Assembly (NCBI GenBank): GCA_048268885.1
Contig: JBLWUP010000029.1
Location: 1 to 64,000, forward strand
From: Pelagibius sp048268885
Lineage (GTDB): Bacteria; Pseudomonadota; Alphaproteobacteria; Kiloniellales; Kiloniellaceae
Length of the DNA stretch: 64,000 nucleotides
Reading direction: 5' to 3'
Of the stretch, positions 54,279-62,396 are shown piece by piece. The notes beneath the pieces are model-generated. The model saw nothing but the letters and a program-made list of their open reading frames with translations. It did no database searches and was not told the DNA's origin. Positions within the stretch are counted from its first letter, which is position 1; every line of letters begins with the position of its first letter. The position numbers and the translations under genes are program-made.

Positions 54279-55166
54279 CTACCGCCCCGGCAGCGTGCGG
54301 CGGTAGGTGAGCGCCTCGGCGATGTGCGGGCGGCGGACGTGCTCGGCGCCCTCCAGGTCGGCCAGGGTGCGGGCGACGCGCAGGACGCGGTGGTAGCCGC
54401 GGGCGGAGAGCTTCAGGGCCTCCGCCGCCTGGGTCAGCAGCTTGCGGCCTTCGGCATCGGGCGCGGCGATTTCCTCCAGCAGCTGGCCGTCGGCCTCGGC
54501 ATTCGTCCGAGGGCGCGCCTCTTCCGGCAGGCCCGCGAAGCGCGCGGTCTGGCGGGCGCGGGCGGCGGCGACGCGGGCGGCGACGATGGCGCTGTCTTCC
54601 GCCGGCGGCGGCAGGGAGAGGTCGGATGCTGAGACCGCCGGCACGTCGACGTGCAAATCGATGCGGTCAAAGAGGGGGCCGGAGATCTTCGACTGGTAGT
54701 CGGCGGCGCAGCGTGGCGCGCGGGCGCAGGCGCGGCTCGGGTCGTCCAGGTAGCCGCAGCGGCAGGGGTTCATGGCAGCGACGAGCTGCACGCGCGCCGG
54801 GTAGGTGACGTGGGCATTGGCGCGGGCGACGGAGACGCGGCCCGTCTCCATGGGTTGGCGCAGGGCCTCCAGGGCGCCGCGCTGGAACTCCGGCAGCTCG
54901 TCGAGGAAGAGGACGCCGAGGTGCGCGAGGGAAATCTCCCCCGGCTTGGCGCGCAGGCCGCCACCCGCGAGCGCGGGCAGCGAGGCCGAGTGGTGCGGGT
55001 CGCGGAAGGGGCGCTGGCGCAGCAACTTGCCGCCGGTGAGGCTGCCGGCGACGGAATGGATCATCGAGACTTCCAGCGCCTCGGCGGGCGACAGCGGCGG
55101 CAGGATGCCGGGCAGGCGTGCGGCCAGCATCGACTTGCCGGAGCCCGGGGGACCTGCCATCAGCAT
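54279..55166 (-). pseudogene. yifB: yifB/comM (magnesium-chelatase-like AAA+ protein), 5' part displaced by element
   Basis: The 295 residues seen are the C-terminal three-fifths of a protein usually of about 500 residues. It begins at MLMAGPPGSGKSMLAARLPGILPPL, with an intact Walker A, then FLDELPEFQRGALEALRQP (Walker B), and a C-terminal Mg-chelatase subdomain. The frame breaks at TGA-GAT-AAC-ATG, one or two codons before MLM. The N-terminal Lon-protease-like domain is absent and should lie beyond the right end of the element. It is probably inactive while the element is inserted. Confidence 0.88.
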
Positions 55167-55251
55167 GTTATCTCAAATGTACCGTGCTATAACATATTGA
55201 TATAAATAGAGTTTTTCTCGAATCCGCTCCGCTTAAGATAGCCCCACCGAT

Positions 55252-55280
55252 TTGCTCGCGGGCTGAAAATCACTTATAAT
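55252..55280 (+). promoter_or_regulatory. Promoter of the element's replication operon
   Basis: TTGCTC (55252-55257), 17 bp, then a perfect TATAAT (55275-55280). The -35 is overlapped by CCGATTTG, a motif shared with other element promoters. Confidence 0.75.
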
Positions 55281-55425
55281 GCGTGCCTAGGCCAGAGGCT
55301 TGACCAGCGGTCATTAGGGGCTGACGCGGCCCGCTCTGCAACCTCCCGACAATTGAAATATGAGAAGACGCGCAAAGGCGCCAGCCGTGGCCGTGTGCGC
55401 CGCGCGTGTTGAGGAGAGCGGAGCA

Positions 55426-55713
55426 ATGAGTGAATGGATTTCGGCGGCGGAGGCCGCAAGCATCCTGGGCATTTCCCAGGTTGCGTTGCTGTATCGGCGG
55501 CGCCGGGGAGTAGACCCCGAATGGCGCGATGAGCGGGAGCCGGGGTCGAAGTACGCCCGGCCTAGGTACCGGCGCGAGAGTGTCGAGGCCCTGGCTGATA
55601 AGCGTCAGCGCGAGGAAGACGGGCGCGGCTATCACGTAAGGCTTACGGAGGTGGAGAAGCGGCTGGCGTCGCTGGAGATCAGGTTGGGCGGTAAGGCGGG
55701 GGCCGCACGATGA
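55426..55713 (+). CDS. AlpA/excisionase-like HTH protein
   Basis: The 95-residue DNA-binding protein starts MSEWISAAEAASILGISQVALLYRRRRG, a winged HTH of the AlpA/MerR-excisionase type, followed by a predicted coiled coil (VEKRLASLEIRLGG). GAGGAGAG lies 8 bp upstream. In phage satellites such proteins activate integrase or replication genes. Its stop overlaps the Prim-Pol start (ATGA). Confidence 0.75.
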   Translation: MSEWISAAEAASILGISQVALLYRRRRGVDPEWRDEREPGSKYARPRYRRESVEALADKRQREEDGRGYHVRLTEVEKRLASLEIRLGGKAGAAR

Positions 55714-57794
55714 GCGAAAGCAAGACTCGTCTTCAGTTGGCGCAGGGGTTCGCGGACAAGGGAATTGGCGTCTTCATTTGCGAACCCGGCTCTAAGCGGC
55801 CCTTGTCCAATTACAGTTGGTATCTGCGCCAGTCGGATGACCGCGAAGAAATCGCGGAATGGTTCAAGCAGACTGAGAACGCCAACTACGGCCTCCATCT
55901 CGGAGAGCAGTTCGTCGCTATCGACCTTGACCGCAAGCCTACCGCCGATGGTGTAGCCGCCTTTGAAGAGCTGTGCCGCGAGCACGGAATCGAGAACTTC
56001 CTCTTGGAACTCGATACGCTCATTTCTGAAACTCCCGGCGGCGGGTATCACATCTTCTTCCGGGTTCCGTTCGGCGTAGCCAATAGGAACTCGTTTCCTG
56101 ACGGAATCGACGTGCGCGGACTCGTCGGCTATGTCGTCGGGCCTGGCTCTGCTGACCCTCGTGGCGAATGGAGGCTGATTGATCCGGATGCCGATATTGC
56201 GGAGATTCCGGAATGGCTGCTCTCGTATCTGGAGAAGCCGGGTTACAAGGACCCGAACAACGATGTTCCCCTTGTCGAGCTGGACCAGCCGGAGAACGTT
56301 GACCATGCCGTCGAATGGCTGAAGCACCGTGAATCGGCGATCCAGGGTCAGAACGGCGACGACTGGACCTTCGAAACGATCCAGTTCCTTCGCGACTTCG
56401 GACTCTCTCAGGAACAGATTTTCGCCACGTTGAACGAGTCCGGATGGAATGGCCGTTGTGACCCGCCTTGGGGTGATAGCGAGCTTGAAGTGAAGATTCG
56501 GAACGCTTGGACCTATGGCCAGAACCGCCCCGGCTGCAAGGCGCCGACTTACCGTGTCGAGAAGTTGACCGCAGCGCGTCCGGACTACAGCAAGCTCACC
56601 GATGCACAGTGGAGTGAGTTGACGGGACATTGTGTCGGCAGCTTGCGGCTCGCCGTCGATAACACGGCACTGGCCGTAGACGACACTCCGGACGATGACC
56701 CGGAAACTGACAGGCCCGCCCGGCGCCGGAGCTTCAAGCCCCGGAGTGAAGCCGAACAGGACTGCCAGCCGGACATTGAATGGCTCATCCGTGACGTTCT
56801 CCAGCGGGAGACGCTGGCGCTCTTCTACGGGCCGGAAAATTCGTTCAAGAGCTTCCTTGTGCTCGATATGGCGATGTGTGCCGCTGCCGGGTTGCCTTGG
56901 GCGAGCTTCGGCGGAGGGGATGACGCTGGCGGCTATGCACCGGCAAGGCAGCTCAGCACCGTCTATATTGCCGGTGAAGGCTCTCACGGCATCGAGAGCA
57001 AGCGGCGCCCGGCATGGCGTGCGGCTCGCGGGTTGACCGCGCCCGTACCGTTCTACACCGTCAATGAAATGCCGTTCTTCGCGTCGCAGGATGAAGTGGA
57101 GAGTCTGATTGCCGACATCCGGGAGGCGGGAGTCCGGCCCGATGTCATCGTAATCGACACTGCCGCCCGCGCCATGGTGGGGCTTGATGAGAACAGCGCC
57201 AAGGATACCGGGCTTTTCGTTGCCGAGTGCGACCGCTTGAAGCGGGAATTCCGCTGCTGCGTTGTCGTGGTTCACCACTCCGGCAAGAACGCGGCCCACG
57301 GCGCCCGTGGCTCCACCAATCTCCCCGCCAGTTTTGATGCCCGGTTTAAGGTGACGGCTGATACCGCGTCCCTTGTCGCGACGATCCGGAATGAGAAGCA
57401 GAAGGACGGAGACCCTTGGGAGCGCCCGGTTACCTTCAAGGGGGAGAAGGTCCACGGCTCGCTTGTGTTCCGCCGTCAGGCCCCGACGGGCCAGAATGAG
57501 CCGACCGGCGACGACAAGCGCTTGGCTGAAGTCCGCGAAGCTCTGGCCGCCTGCGGCGGACTGGAGGGTATTGTTTCGACGCCTGTCCTGGCCGCCGCCC
57601 TGGCCCGCCAGAAGCTGGACGAAACCCCCGGCGCTCGCGACAAGGCCGGGCTCGTGGACGAAGACCGCTTGACGAAGAATGAAACCCGAAGCCTTCAGAG
57701 GCAGGCTAAGGACGGTCTTCTTCGGAGGTTCGTGATCGGCTCTCCGACGGGTGGTGCATTGTCTTGGACGATCCCGACCGAGGAGGGTGAATAG
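55710..57794 (+). CDS. Bifunctional DNA primase-polymerase and RepA-like helicase
   Basis: The 694-residue replication initiator has an N-terminal Prim-Pol domain (about 8-175) with VAIDLD (Asp72, Asp74), PGGGYHIFF (His114), and GIDVRGLVGYVVGPGS. The C-terminal RecA-like domain (about 355-580) has Walker A GPENSFKS (374-381), Walker B VIVIDTAARA (479-488) and HHSGKNAAHGARGS. This domain pairing is typical of satellite and plasmid Rep proteins. It probably primes and unwinds at the adjacent repeat cluster. Confidence 0.9.
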   Translation: MSESKTRLQLAQGFADKGIGVFICEPGSKRPLSNYSWYLRQSDDREEIAEWFKQTENANYGLHLGEQFVAIDLDRKPTADGVAAFEELCREHGIENFLLELDTLISETPGGGYHIFFRVPFGVANRNSFPDGIDVRGLVGYVVGPGSADPRGEWRLIDPDADIAEIPEWLLSYLEKPGYKDPNNDVPLVELDQPENVDHAVEWLKHRESAIQGQNGDDWTFETIQFLRDFGLSQEQIFATLNESGWNGRCDPPWGDSELEVKIRNAWTYGQNRPGCKAPTYRVEKLTAARPDYSKLTDAQWSELTGHCVGSLRLAVDNTALAVDDTPDDDPETDRPARRRSFKPRSEAEQDCQPDIEWLIRDVLQRETLALFYGPENSFKSFLVLDMAMCAAAGLPWASFGGGDDAGGYAPARQLSTVYIAGEGSHGIESKRRPAWRAARGLTAPVPFYTVNEMPFFASQDEVESLIADIREAGVRPDVIVIDTAARAMVGLDENSAKDTGLFVAECDRLKREFRCCVVVVHHSGKNAAHGARGSTNLPASFDARFKVTADTASLVATIRNEKQKDGDPWERPVTFKGEKVHGSLVFRRQAPTGQNEPTGDDKRLAEVREALAACGGLEGIVSTPVLAAALARQKLDETPGARDKAGLVDEDRLTKNETRSLQRQAKDGLLRRFVIGSPTGGALSWTIPTEEGE

Positions 57795-57810
57795 GCCGGA
57801 GCGAACCGGG

Positions 57811-58045
57811 CTGGCGACACGTGGCGACAAAGGTCCGAAATGGGACTATCTGTCTGGCGACACGTGGCGACAATCTGACGACAATTCAGGGCGGTGGCGG
57901 GCGCCTGCAAAAAACCTACAAAACCGGCCTTTCTCACACCTGACGACGGCTGGCGACAACTCCAGCGACAAGGTGACGACAAGACCCGCCCTAGCTGACG
58001 ACAATACGACAACAGCTCTCCCCCCTTTAGGGGGAGCTGTCGTTG
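57811..58045. repeat. Iteron-like repeat cluster, candidate replication origin of the element
   Basis: About ten short repeats of (T)G(G/A)CGACA occur in 235 bp, mostly on the plus strand. They include a 20-bp direct repeat (57811-57830 and 57854-57873, 43 bp apart) and a run of TGACGACAA units. A few spacings approach 10 bp multiples. The cluster lies directly after the replication gene, as in iteron plasmids. Confidence 0.75.
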
Positions 58046-58049
58046 TCGC
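58009..58049. terminator. Inverted repeat after the iterons, possible terminator
   Basis: GACAAC-AGCTCTCCCC pairs imperfectly with GGGGAGCTGTCGTTGTC around CCTTTA. It may terminate the replication operon. No T-run follows on the plus strand. Confidence 0.45.
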
Positions 58050-58126
58050 CAAGGGCCACAGTGGCAGTAGAGGATTCATTCCCGCAGCGCCAAGCCGCCA
58101 GTTGGTCCCCTAGGTCCGGGTGCAGC

Positions 58127-58501
58127 TTAGGGCGAAGGCTTTGTTGCGTTCCGGTCAGCCTTCTTCCAATGGTGCTCCTCCCGTGCCCGTTGGGCCGCTT
58201 CGCGTTCTCTTCGGTCGGCGCGAACGGATAGGACGACTGTGGATGTAGTACCAAGAGCTGAGACTACCAGAGAACCGGCGGCAACGTAGAAGGTCCAGAG
58301 TTGGAGCTGAGACGGGGCGGGGGCTTCCGTAACAACAGGAACCTTTGTGGCTACTGGCCCGACTTTCTTCACCACCCACTTTGTCGAATATTCGACGTCG
58401 GCAGGGGCTATCGCTAACCAGACATATGCTACGGCAGTAGCAAAGGCCGTGGCCCCGGTTACCGCGATGAAGGGTTTCAGCCGGTAGGATGAAAGGTCCA
58501 T
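58127..58501 (-). CDS. Small two-segment membrane protein
   Basis: The 124-residue protein has two hydrophobic segments, LKPFIAVTGATAFATAVAYVWLAIA and FYVAAGSLVVSALGTTSTVVLSV, separated by a periplasmic-sized loop, and a basic tail rich in Arg, Glu and Lys. AAGGGG lies 8 bp before ATG 58501. It is the first minus-strand gene in the element. The function is unknown. Confidence 0.65.
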   Translation of the reverse strand: MDLSSYRLKPFIAVTGATAFATAVAYVWLAIAPADVEYSTKWVVKKVGPVATKVPVVTEAPAPSQLQLWTFYVAAGSLVVSALGTTSTVVLSVRADRREREAAQRAREEHHWKKADRNATKPSP

Positions 58502-59341
58502 TCGCAAGCGCCCCTTCTGACTCTCGCGATAACCCTAGCCGAAATCGACAACTAGGGGGAGAGAAAGCCTCGTTGTGGACGTTCGACCGTCGACTCAGTT
58601 GGGGAGCTATGTTCTGTGATCTGGCCCGGTCGCTTGGCTGTATAAGGCGACGGATCGAAAACCCCTCGCGAGGATGCCGATTTCGGCAGCTTGCTTTCAT
58701 ACGGGCCATGGCCTTGCGCCGCGTAAACCGAACGCCAAGGGTGATCAGGGATAAATAGAACGGGGTGACCAAACGCTGAGTGGAGCGCATATGGCCTAAA
58801 GCGCCAGTTCCACCAAACGCGGCACTCACGAGGGGCTAAAGGCGGCTGGCAGCATGAGAGCGGCTATGCGGGCAGCAGATTACTGTCACGCTAAACCACG
58901 GCGCCAGCCGCCTCCCGAGCCCTTATGAAGCGGCCTGCGGCGATTTGATTCTACGCCTCGGGTGGCGATCCATAAAATTTGAGGCAAATTCCAGAGAACC
59001 GGGGCATTCTGGATCGAATCTGGCGCGTTAACCATGTTTGATAACCATGTCCAAGCCATTGAAATAGCGCCAAGATCAGATTTCTTACTTGATTAATGCG
59101 CGGGCGATTTGATGAGAACATTTAACTACAGATTCCGCAATATGCCGCTTAATACATAAAATCCAACCGATCCACTAAATATAGTGGTCGAAATTGAGGC
59201 GGACTTTCCTCCGATATAGGCGGTTGATTTCTCTAGTAGACTCGAAAACTCTCTACGGAATGGCAGAGTGTAGAGAGTTTTAACCCGATCTTAAGAATCG
59301 GGACTTATGATGGCTGCATCGACACTTCAGGAGCTAGGACG
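58502..59341. other. Regulatory-looking non-coding region before the recombinase
   Basis: No convincing gene lies in about 840 bp. The right half is AT-rich. It holds two CGATTTG motifs (58941, 59105), a direct repeat of TAACCATG (59029, 59042), and three inverted repeats: CCACTA/TAGTGG (59172-59187), AAAACTCTCTAC/GTAGAGAGTTTT (59245-59281) and CCCGAT/ATCGGG (59284-59302). These could be operators, a terminator or recombinase-binding sites. Confidence 0.6.
59245..59281. repeat. Perfect 12-bp inverted repeat upstream of the recombinase
   Basis: AAAACTCTCTAC is repeated inverted after a 13-nt loop. A T4 tail follows on the plus strand. It may be a terminator insulating the recombinase, or an arm-type binding site. 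Confidence 0.65.
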
Positions 59342-59932
59342 ATGCTCGCCACCCCGATCCGATCCGACCACCTGCCCCGCCTCCTGGCCGCCGCTGGGAC
59401 CGGCCGCAGCCCGGCCCGTGACGTGGCCCTCGTGCGCTTCCTGGCGGAGACCGGCCCCCGCCCGGTGGAGCTGGCCGCCCTGACGTGGCGGGCCTTCGTG
59501 GACGCCTCAGGCGCCCTCACGGGCCGCGCGAAGTGGCAGACGGCAAAGCGTGGTGCCGTGCGCGATGTGGCGCTCTCTGAGCCGACTCAGCGGGCCTTGG
59601 GGACGCTCTACGCGCGGGTTGCTGGCCGTGTCGTTTTAGACGAAGCGGTCTTCGTCACCGAGCGCCGGGCCGCCTTCAAGGCGCAATCCATGCGGGCGCA
59701 CCTGAAGGCGTTGGCGGCCAAGGCCGGGCTCACGGCCAGCGGCTACAGCCTGCGTCACGCGGCCTTCGATGCCGAGGCGCGGGCGGTGATCGCTGCTGGC
59801 GGCACGGGCGCCACGCTCATGCACTTCAGCGGGCATAAGAGCCTTTCGTCGGTCCAGCACTACCTTGATGCCCACGACGCGGTAGCTGCCGAATGTGAGA
59901 AGGCGAGGGCCAAGCGCGCGGCTGCGATCTGA
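59342..59932 (+). CDS. Tyrosine recombinase, catalytic-domain-only
   Basis: The 196-residue protein comprises little but the catalytic domain, lacking the N-terminal core-binding domain. Arg40 (TGPRPVELAALTW), a Lys near 65-69, Arg138-His139 (YSLRHAAFD), His165 (SGHKSLSSVQ) and nucleophile Tyr174 (HYLD) fit the family. The first His of the HxxR motif is Tyr135. It is in the middle of the visible element rather than at its boundary, so it may not be the enzyme that recombines at yifB. Confidence 0.82.
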   Translation: MLATPIRSDHLPRLLAAAGTGRSPARDVALVRFLAETGPRPVELAALTWRAFVDASGALTGRAKWQTAKRGAVRDVALSEPTQRALGTLYARVAGRVVLDEAVFVTERRAAFKAQSMRAHLKALAAKAGLTASGYSLRHAAFDAEARAVIAAGGTGATLMHFSGHKSLSSVQHYLDAHDAVAAECEKARAKRAAAI

Positions 59933-60154
59933 GCGCAACGGAGTCGAGGGCCGCAGGGCGCGCGATGCCTTGTGGCTCATTCGCCGGTCAACTGTCGGGG
60001 ATTTGAGCCAAACACCTCCCCCATTCGACTAAAACCCGATCTAGTCGAGGCCGGGGGCACCCCTCCCCCCATCCCTGAATATTCCCTCCATCCGTTTCCA
60101 GCAATCGGTCTTTCCCGGGAGTTTTTGGTCGCCGGGAAGCCCACGGGGACCGAT

Positions 60155-60183
60155 TTGACACACATACATACTTCGATCATCAT
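60155..60183 (+). promoter_or_regulatory. Promoter upstream of the terminase-like gene
   Basis: Perfect -35 TTGACA (60155-60160), 17 bp, then CATCAT (60178-60183, 4 of 6). The -35 is embedded in CCGATTTGACA, as at 62060. Confidence 0.6.
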
Positions 60184-60225
60184 CTAAGTGTGGCGGCATT
60201 TTTACCAAGCTACCGAGGGGTACTC

Positions 60226-60873
60226 ATGGCTGAAAAGGGACGGCCCGAATTGCCGGTGACCGACGCGCGCAAGGCCGCCTTCCTGGAGGCGTTGCGCAAC
60301 TCCGGGGGTGTCTTCGCGTCGGCCTGCCGGGCGACGGGCGTGCATCTCAGCGGCGGCAGCCGCAACCCCCCTGGCTACAGCACGTGGCGTGCGTTGATGG
60401 CTCGCGATCCCGAATTCGCCGCAGCCGTTGAACAGGTTCTCCAGGAGTGCAGGGAAGACGTAGAGGCGGAGATTTACCGGCGCGCTCAGGTGGGAACGCT
60501 GGAACCTATCGTGCAGAAGGGAAAGCAGGCGACCCTTGCCGATGGCTCGCCCGCCTTCATCCGCCGCTATTCCGACCGGCTCTTGCTGAAGCGTGCCGCC
60601 GCGTTGATGCCGGACAAGTACGGCGATCACAAGACAGTGGAGCACCGGGGGTTTGTTTCGGTCGGAGCCGCTGGTCTGGTGCTTACATCGGAGGACTTCA
60701 TTGCGCTCGATGAAACGCAGCGCGGCCAGCTCCGCGAAATCCTGACCGTGATCCGCGAGCACCGTGAAGGCGTCAAGGCAATCCCGCACCAGCCCGCCGA
60801 AATCGTCGCGGACTATGAAGAGGTGAGCGAAGCCGACGAATGGGATTCCGAAGAGGAGCCGATTGCATGGTGA
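60226..60873 (+). CDS. Terminase small subunit-like DNA-binding protein
   Basis: The 215-residue protein has an N-terminal HTH-like region (TDARKAAFLEALRNSGGVFASACRATGVH) and a middle that reads like phage TerS: VEAEIYRRAQVGTLEPIVQKG, then RYSDRLLLKRAAALMPDKYGDH. The C-terminal part is acidic. GAGGGG precedes the ATG. If the call is right, it would recognise a pac site for packaging. No large subunit is visible, as in phage satellites that redirect a helper's terminase. Confidence 0.62.
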   Translation: MAEKGRPELPVTDARKAAFLEALRNSGGVFASACRATGVHLSGGSRNPPGYSTWRALMARDPEFAAAVEQVLQECREDVEAEIYRRAQVGTLEPIVQKGKQATLADGSPAFIRRYSDRLLLKRAAALMPDKYGDHKTVEHRGFVSVGAAGLVLTSEDFIALDETQRGQLREILTVIREHREGVKAIPHQPAEIVADYEEVSEADEWDSEEEPIAW

Positions 60874-61268
60874 TGACCGACACCGAGCTTAGGGCGCTTC
60901 CGCCGGTCTACTATCCCGGTGGCGAGGCAAATCCGTTCAAGGCTGCCGTACAGGCAGGCGAGCCGGGAGCCTGGGAGCTGTCCCGCCGTTGGGCCATGAT
61001 CCACTGGCCGGAAGCCTTTGCAGAACCTATCGACGCGAAGGGGAACCCCTTCGACGCCATGGAGCGCGACTTGGCGTTGCTCGATTCCAATATCTGGCGC
61101 ATTTCGACTCCCGGCGGCGGTTGCGCGTTCTTTCCTCAGACCGCGAAGGATGAGAAGGCTTGGGAGGAGAGCTTGGCCGCGATGACGGCGAGTCAGGTTA
61201 CCGACGTTCCGGAGCCCAAGCCGGACCCTAGCAGCCCTACCCGTGGTCGGATCGTGCGAGGCGATTGA
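60867..61268 (+). CDS. Hypothetical element protein
   Basis: The 133-residue protein has ALPPVYYPGGEANPFKAAVQAGEPGAWELSRRWAMIHWPEAFAEPIDAKGNPFD and a Pro-rich tail. GAGGAG lies 8 bp upstream. The start overlaps the terminase-like gene, indicating one operon. I do not recognise the family. Its place immediately after the TerS-like gene makes a packaging partner a possibility. Confidence 0.65.
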   Translation: MVMTDTELRALPPVYYPGGEANPFKAAVQAGEPGAWELSRRWAMIHWPEAFAEPIDAKGNPFDAMERDLALLDSNIWRISTPGGGCAFFPQTAKDEKAWEESLAAMTASQVTDVPEPKPDPSSPTRGRIVRGD

Positions 61269-61741
61269 CGTTGGGCGGGGCGATCACTCCTGCGCTGAGC
61301 CGCGATTGTGATTCGATTTTCGAAGGCGAGCACCTTCCGGACTCGGGGCGGGCCGTTTCGGCGGAACAGCATCTTTGGGCCGCCGTGTTGGCCCGTTGCT
61401 GGCTTGACGCTTTCGTTGCCAGCGATGCCGCGTTGAACAACACAGACCGGACCCGCGACCCGGTGACAGTCCGGCAGGAGGGAAGGCGCTGGCTTGTGAC
61501 CGACCTGGAGCCCTGGAGGGGCGACCGTGAGACGGTTTGCGTCCTTGCCGAAATCTCCGAACCTATGTTGCGGAGGGCGGCCAAGAGGCGCCTGGAGCTG
61601 GCTAAGGCCGAAGAGTCGACGGCTCAGGTCATCTCCCTGGATAGGGCGTTCGCCGCATTGCTGGAGGAGGCGGAGACCATGGACGGGACTACGTTGGATG
61701 CCGCCCTTGCTGAGCTGGCCGCTCTGGAGACGGCGGCCTGA
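61265..61741 (+). CDS. Hypothetical element protein
   Basis: The 158-residue protein contains LWAAVLARCWLDAFVASDAALNNTD, a TVRQEGRRWLVTDLEPW segment and an acidic, helical C terminus (LEEAETMDGTTLDAALAELAALE). The TTG start overlaps the previous stop; a second TTG lies two codons later. The function is unknown. It ends the TerS-like operon. Confidence 0.62.
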   Translation: MTLGGAITPALSRDCDSIFEGEHLPDSGRAVSAEQHLWAAVLARCWLDAFVASDAALNNTDRTRDPVTVRQEGRRWLVTDLEPWRGDRETVCVLAEISEPMLRRAAKRRLELAKAEESTAQVISLDRAFAALLEEAETMDGTTLDAALAELAALETAA

Positions 61742-61756
61742 TCTAGTGAATCTTGG

Positions 61757-61954
61757 CTACCGACCATGCAGGAGCGTGTAGCCTAGCCACGCTCCAAGAC
61801 AGGCAATCACCAAGTTGAGGAGACCGAGCCAAATCTTGATTGAAGGATTTTCCCGCGCATAGAGGTGACGGCCACCACCGAGGATCAAGCCAAGCACTAG
61901 CTGGCCTCCAATGAATCCAACGATGAAGCCGACTATTGCGCCGACAATGCCCAT
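61757..61954 (-). CDS. Small two-helix membrane protein
   Basis: The 65-residue protein begins MGIVGAIVGFIVGFIGGQLVLGLILGG and has a second transmembrane helix (IWLGLLNLVIACLGAWLGYTLLHG) joined by a short basic loop. AAGGGGGA lies 7 bp before the ATG. It may be a holin-like or toxin-like protein by size and topology, but that is only a guess. It is convergent with the preceding gene. Confidence 0.6.
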   Translation of the reverse strand: MGIVGAIVGFIVGFIGGQLVLGLILGGGRHLYARENPSIKIWLGLLNLVIACLGAWLGYTLLHGR

Positions 61955-62396
61955 GGCGGTATCCCCCTTGCCGCTCTCCCCAAACCTACAGAGCATCTTG
62001 GGCGAACCGGCGCACGCCTGTAAAGCCAGGCCAGGGGACCCGAAAGCCGGAGAGTTCCGCCGATTTGACAAGGTATGAGCGTACCCGGATAATGTTTGTG
62101 AAGGGCATGAAATCGACCCTTCATCGTCTCTATTCTCCGGCTTGTGTGGCGGCCTAACCACCGCCCCCAAGCTGCGTTTTCGGGGTGATCCCGAGAAGAC
62201 CAAAGCGGCCCCTCATCGGTGCGATGCCGACGAGTGCGAAGCCAGAGTAAGACGACGATAAACAGCCTCCCGGCGCTGGGTGATCCAGGGCGCAAGGCAA
62301 CCACCAAAACGACGATGTGAACGGTTCCGCCAATGGTGGCGGAGCTTTGTCTTGCTGCTCGATATGTACTGAGCGGCTAAGCCAAGGAGGCTATCT
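61955..62396. other. Intergenic region with promoter and long leader
   Basis: I see no convincing gene. The strong promoter at 62065 should transcribe about 300 nt before the next start codon. A small hairpin CCGCCA/TGGCGG (62327-62342) is present. The leader could encode a small RNA or short peptide. Confidence 0.5.
62065..62093 (+). promoter_or_regulatory. Strong promoter for the 62397 gene
   Basis: Perfect TTGACA (62065-62070), 17 bp, GATAAT (62088-62093, 5 of 6). It is preceded by CCGAT, making the same CCGATTTGACA as at 60150. Confidence 0.75.

Noticed and set aside
55080..55166. Treating ATG 55166 as a genuine start of a short YifB
   Set aside because: There is no ribosome binding site and the protein would lack its N-terminal domain; interruption explains it better.
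55270..55635. Minus-strand open frame opposite the AlpA-like gene
   Set aside because: The plus-strand gene has a promoter, ribosome binding site and HTH; this frame is its shadow.
57811..58045. CRISPR array
   Set aside because: The repeats are 7-9 bp with irregular spacing, and no cas gene is near.
57751..58113. Plus-strand open frame through the iterons
   Set aside because: Its translation is only the repeats read through, and it overlaps the replicase end out of frame.
58155..58829. Longer minus-strand frame overlapping the two-segment membrane protein
   Set aside because: The other frame has clear transmembrane segments and a ribosome binding site.
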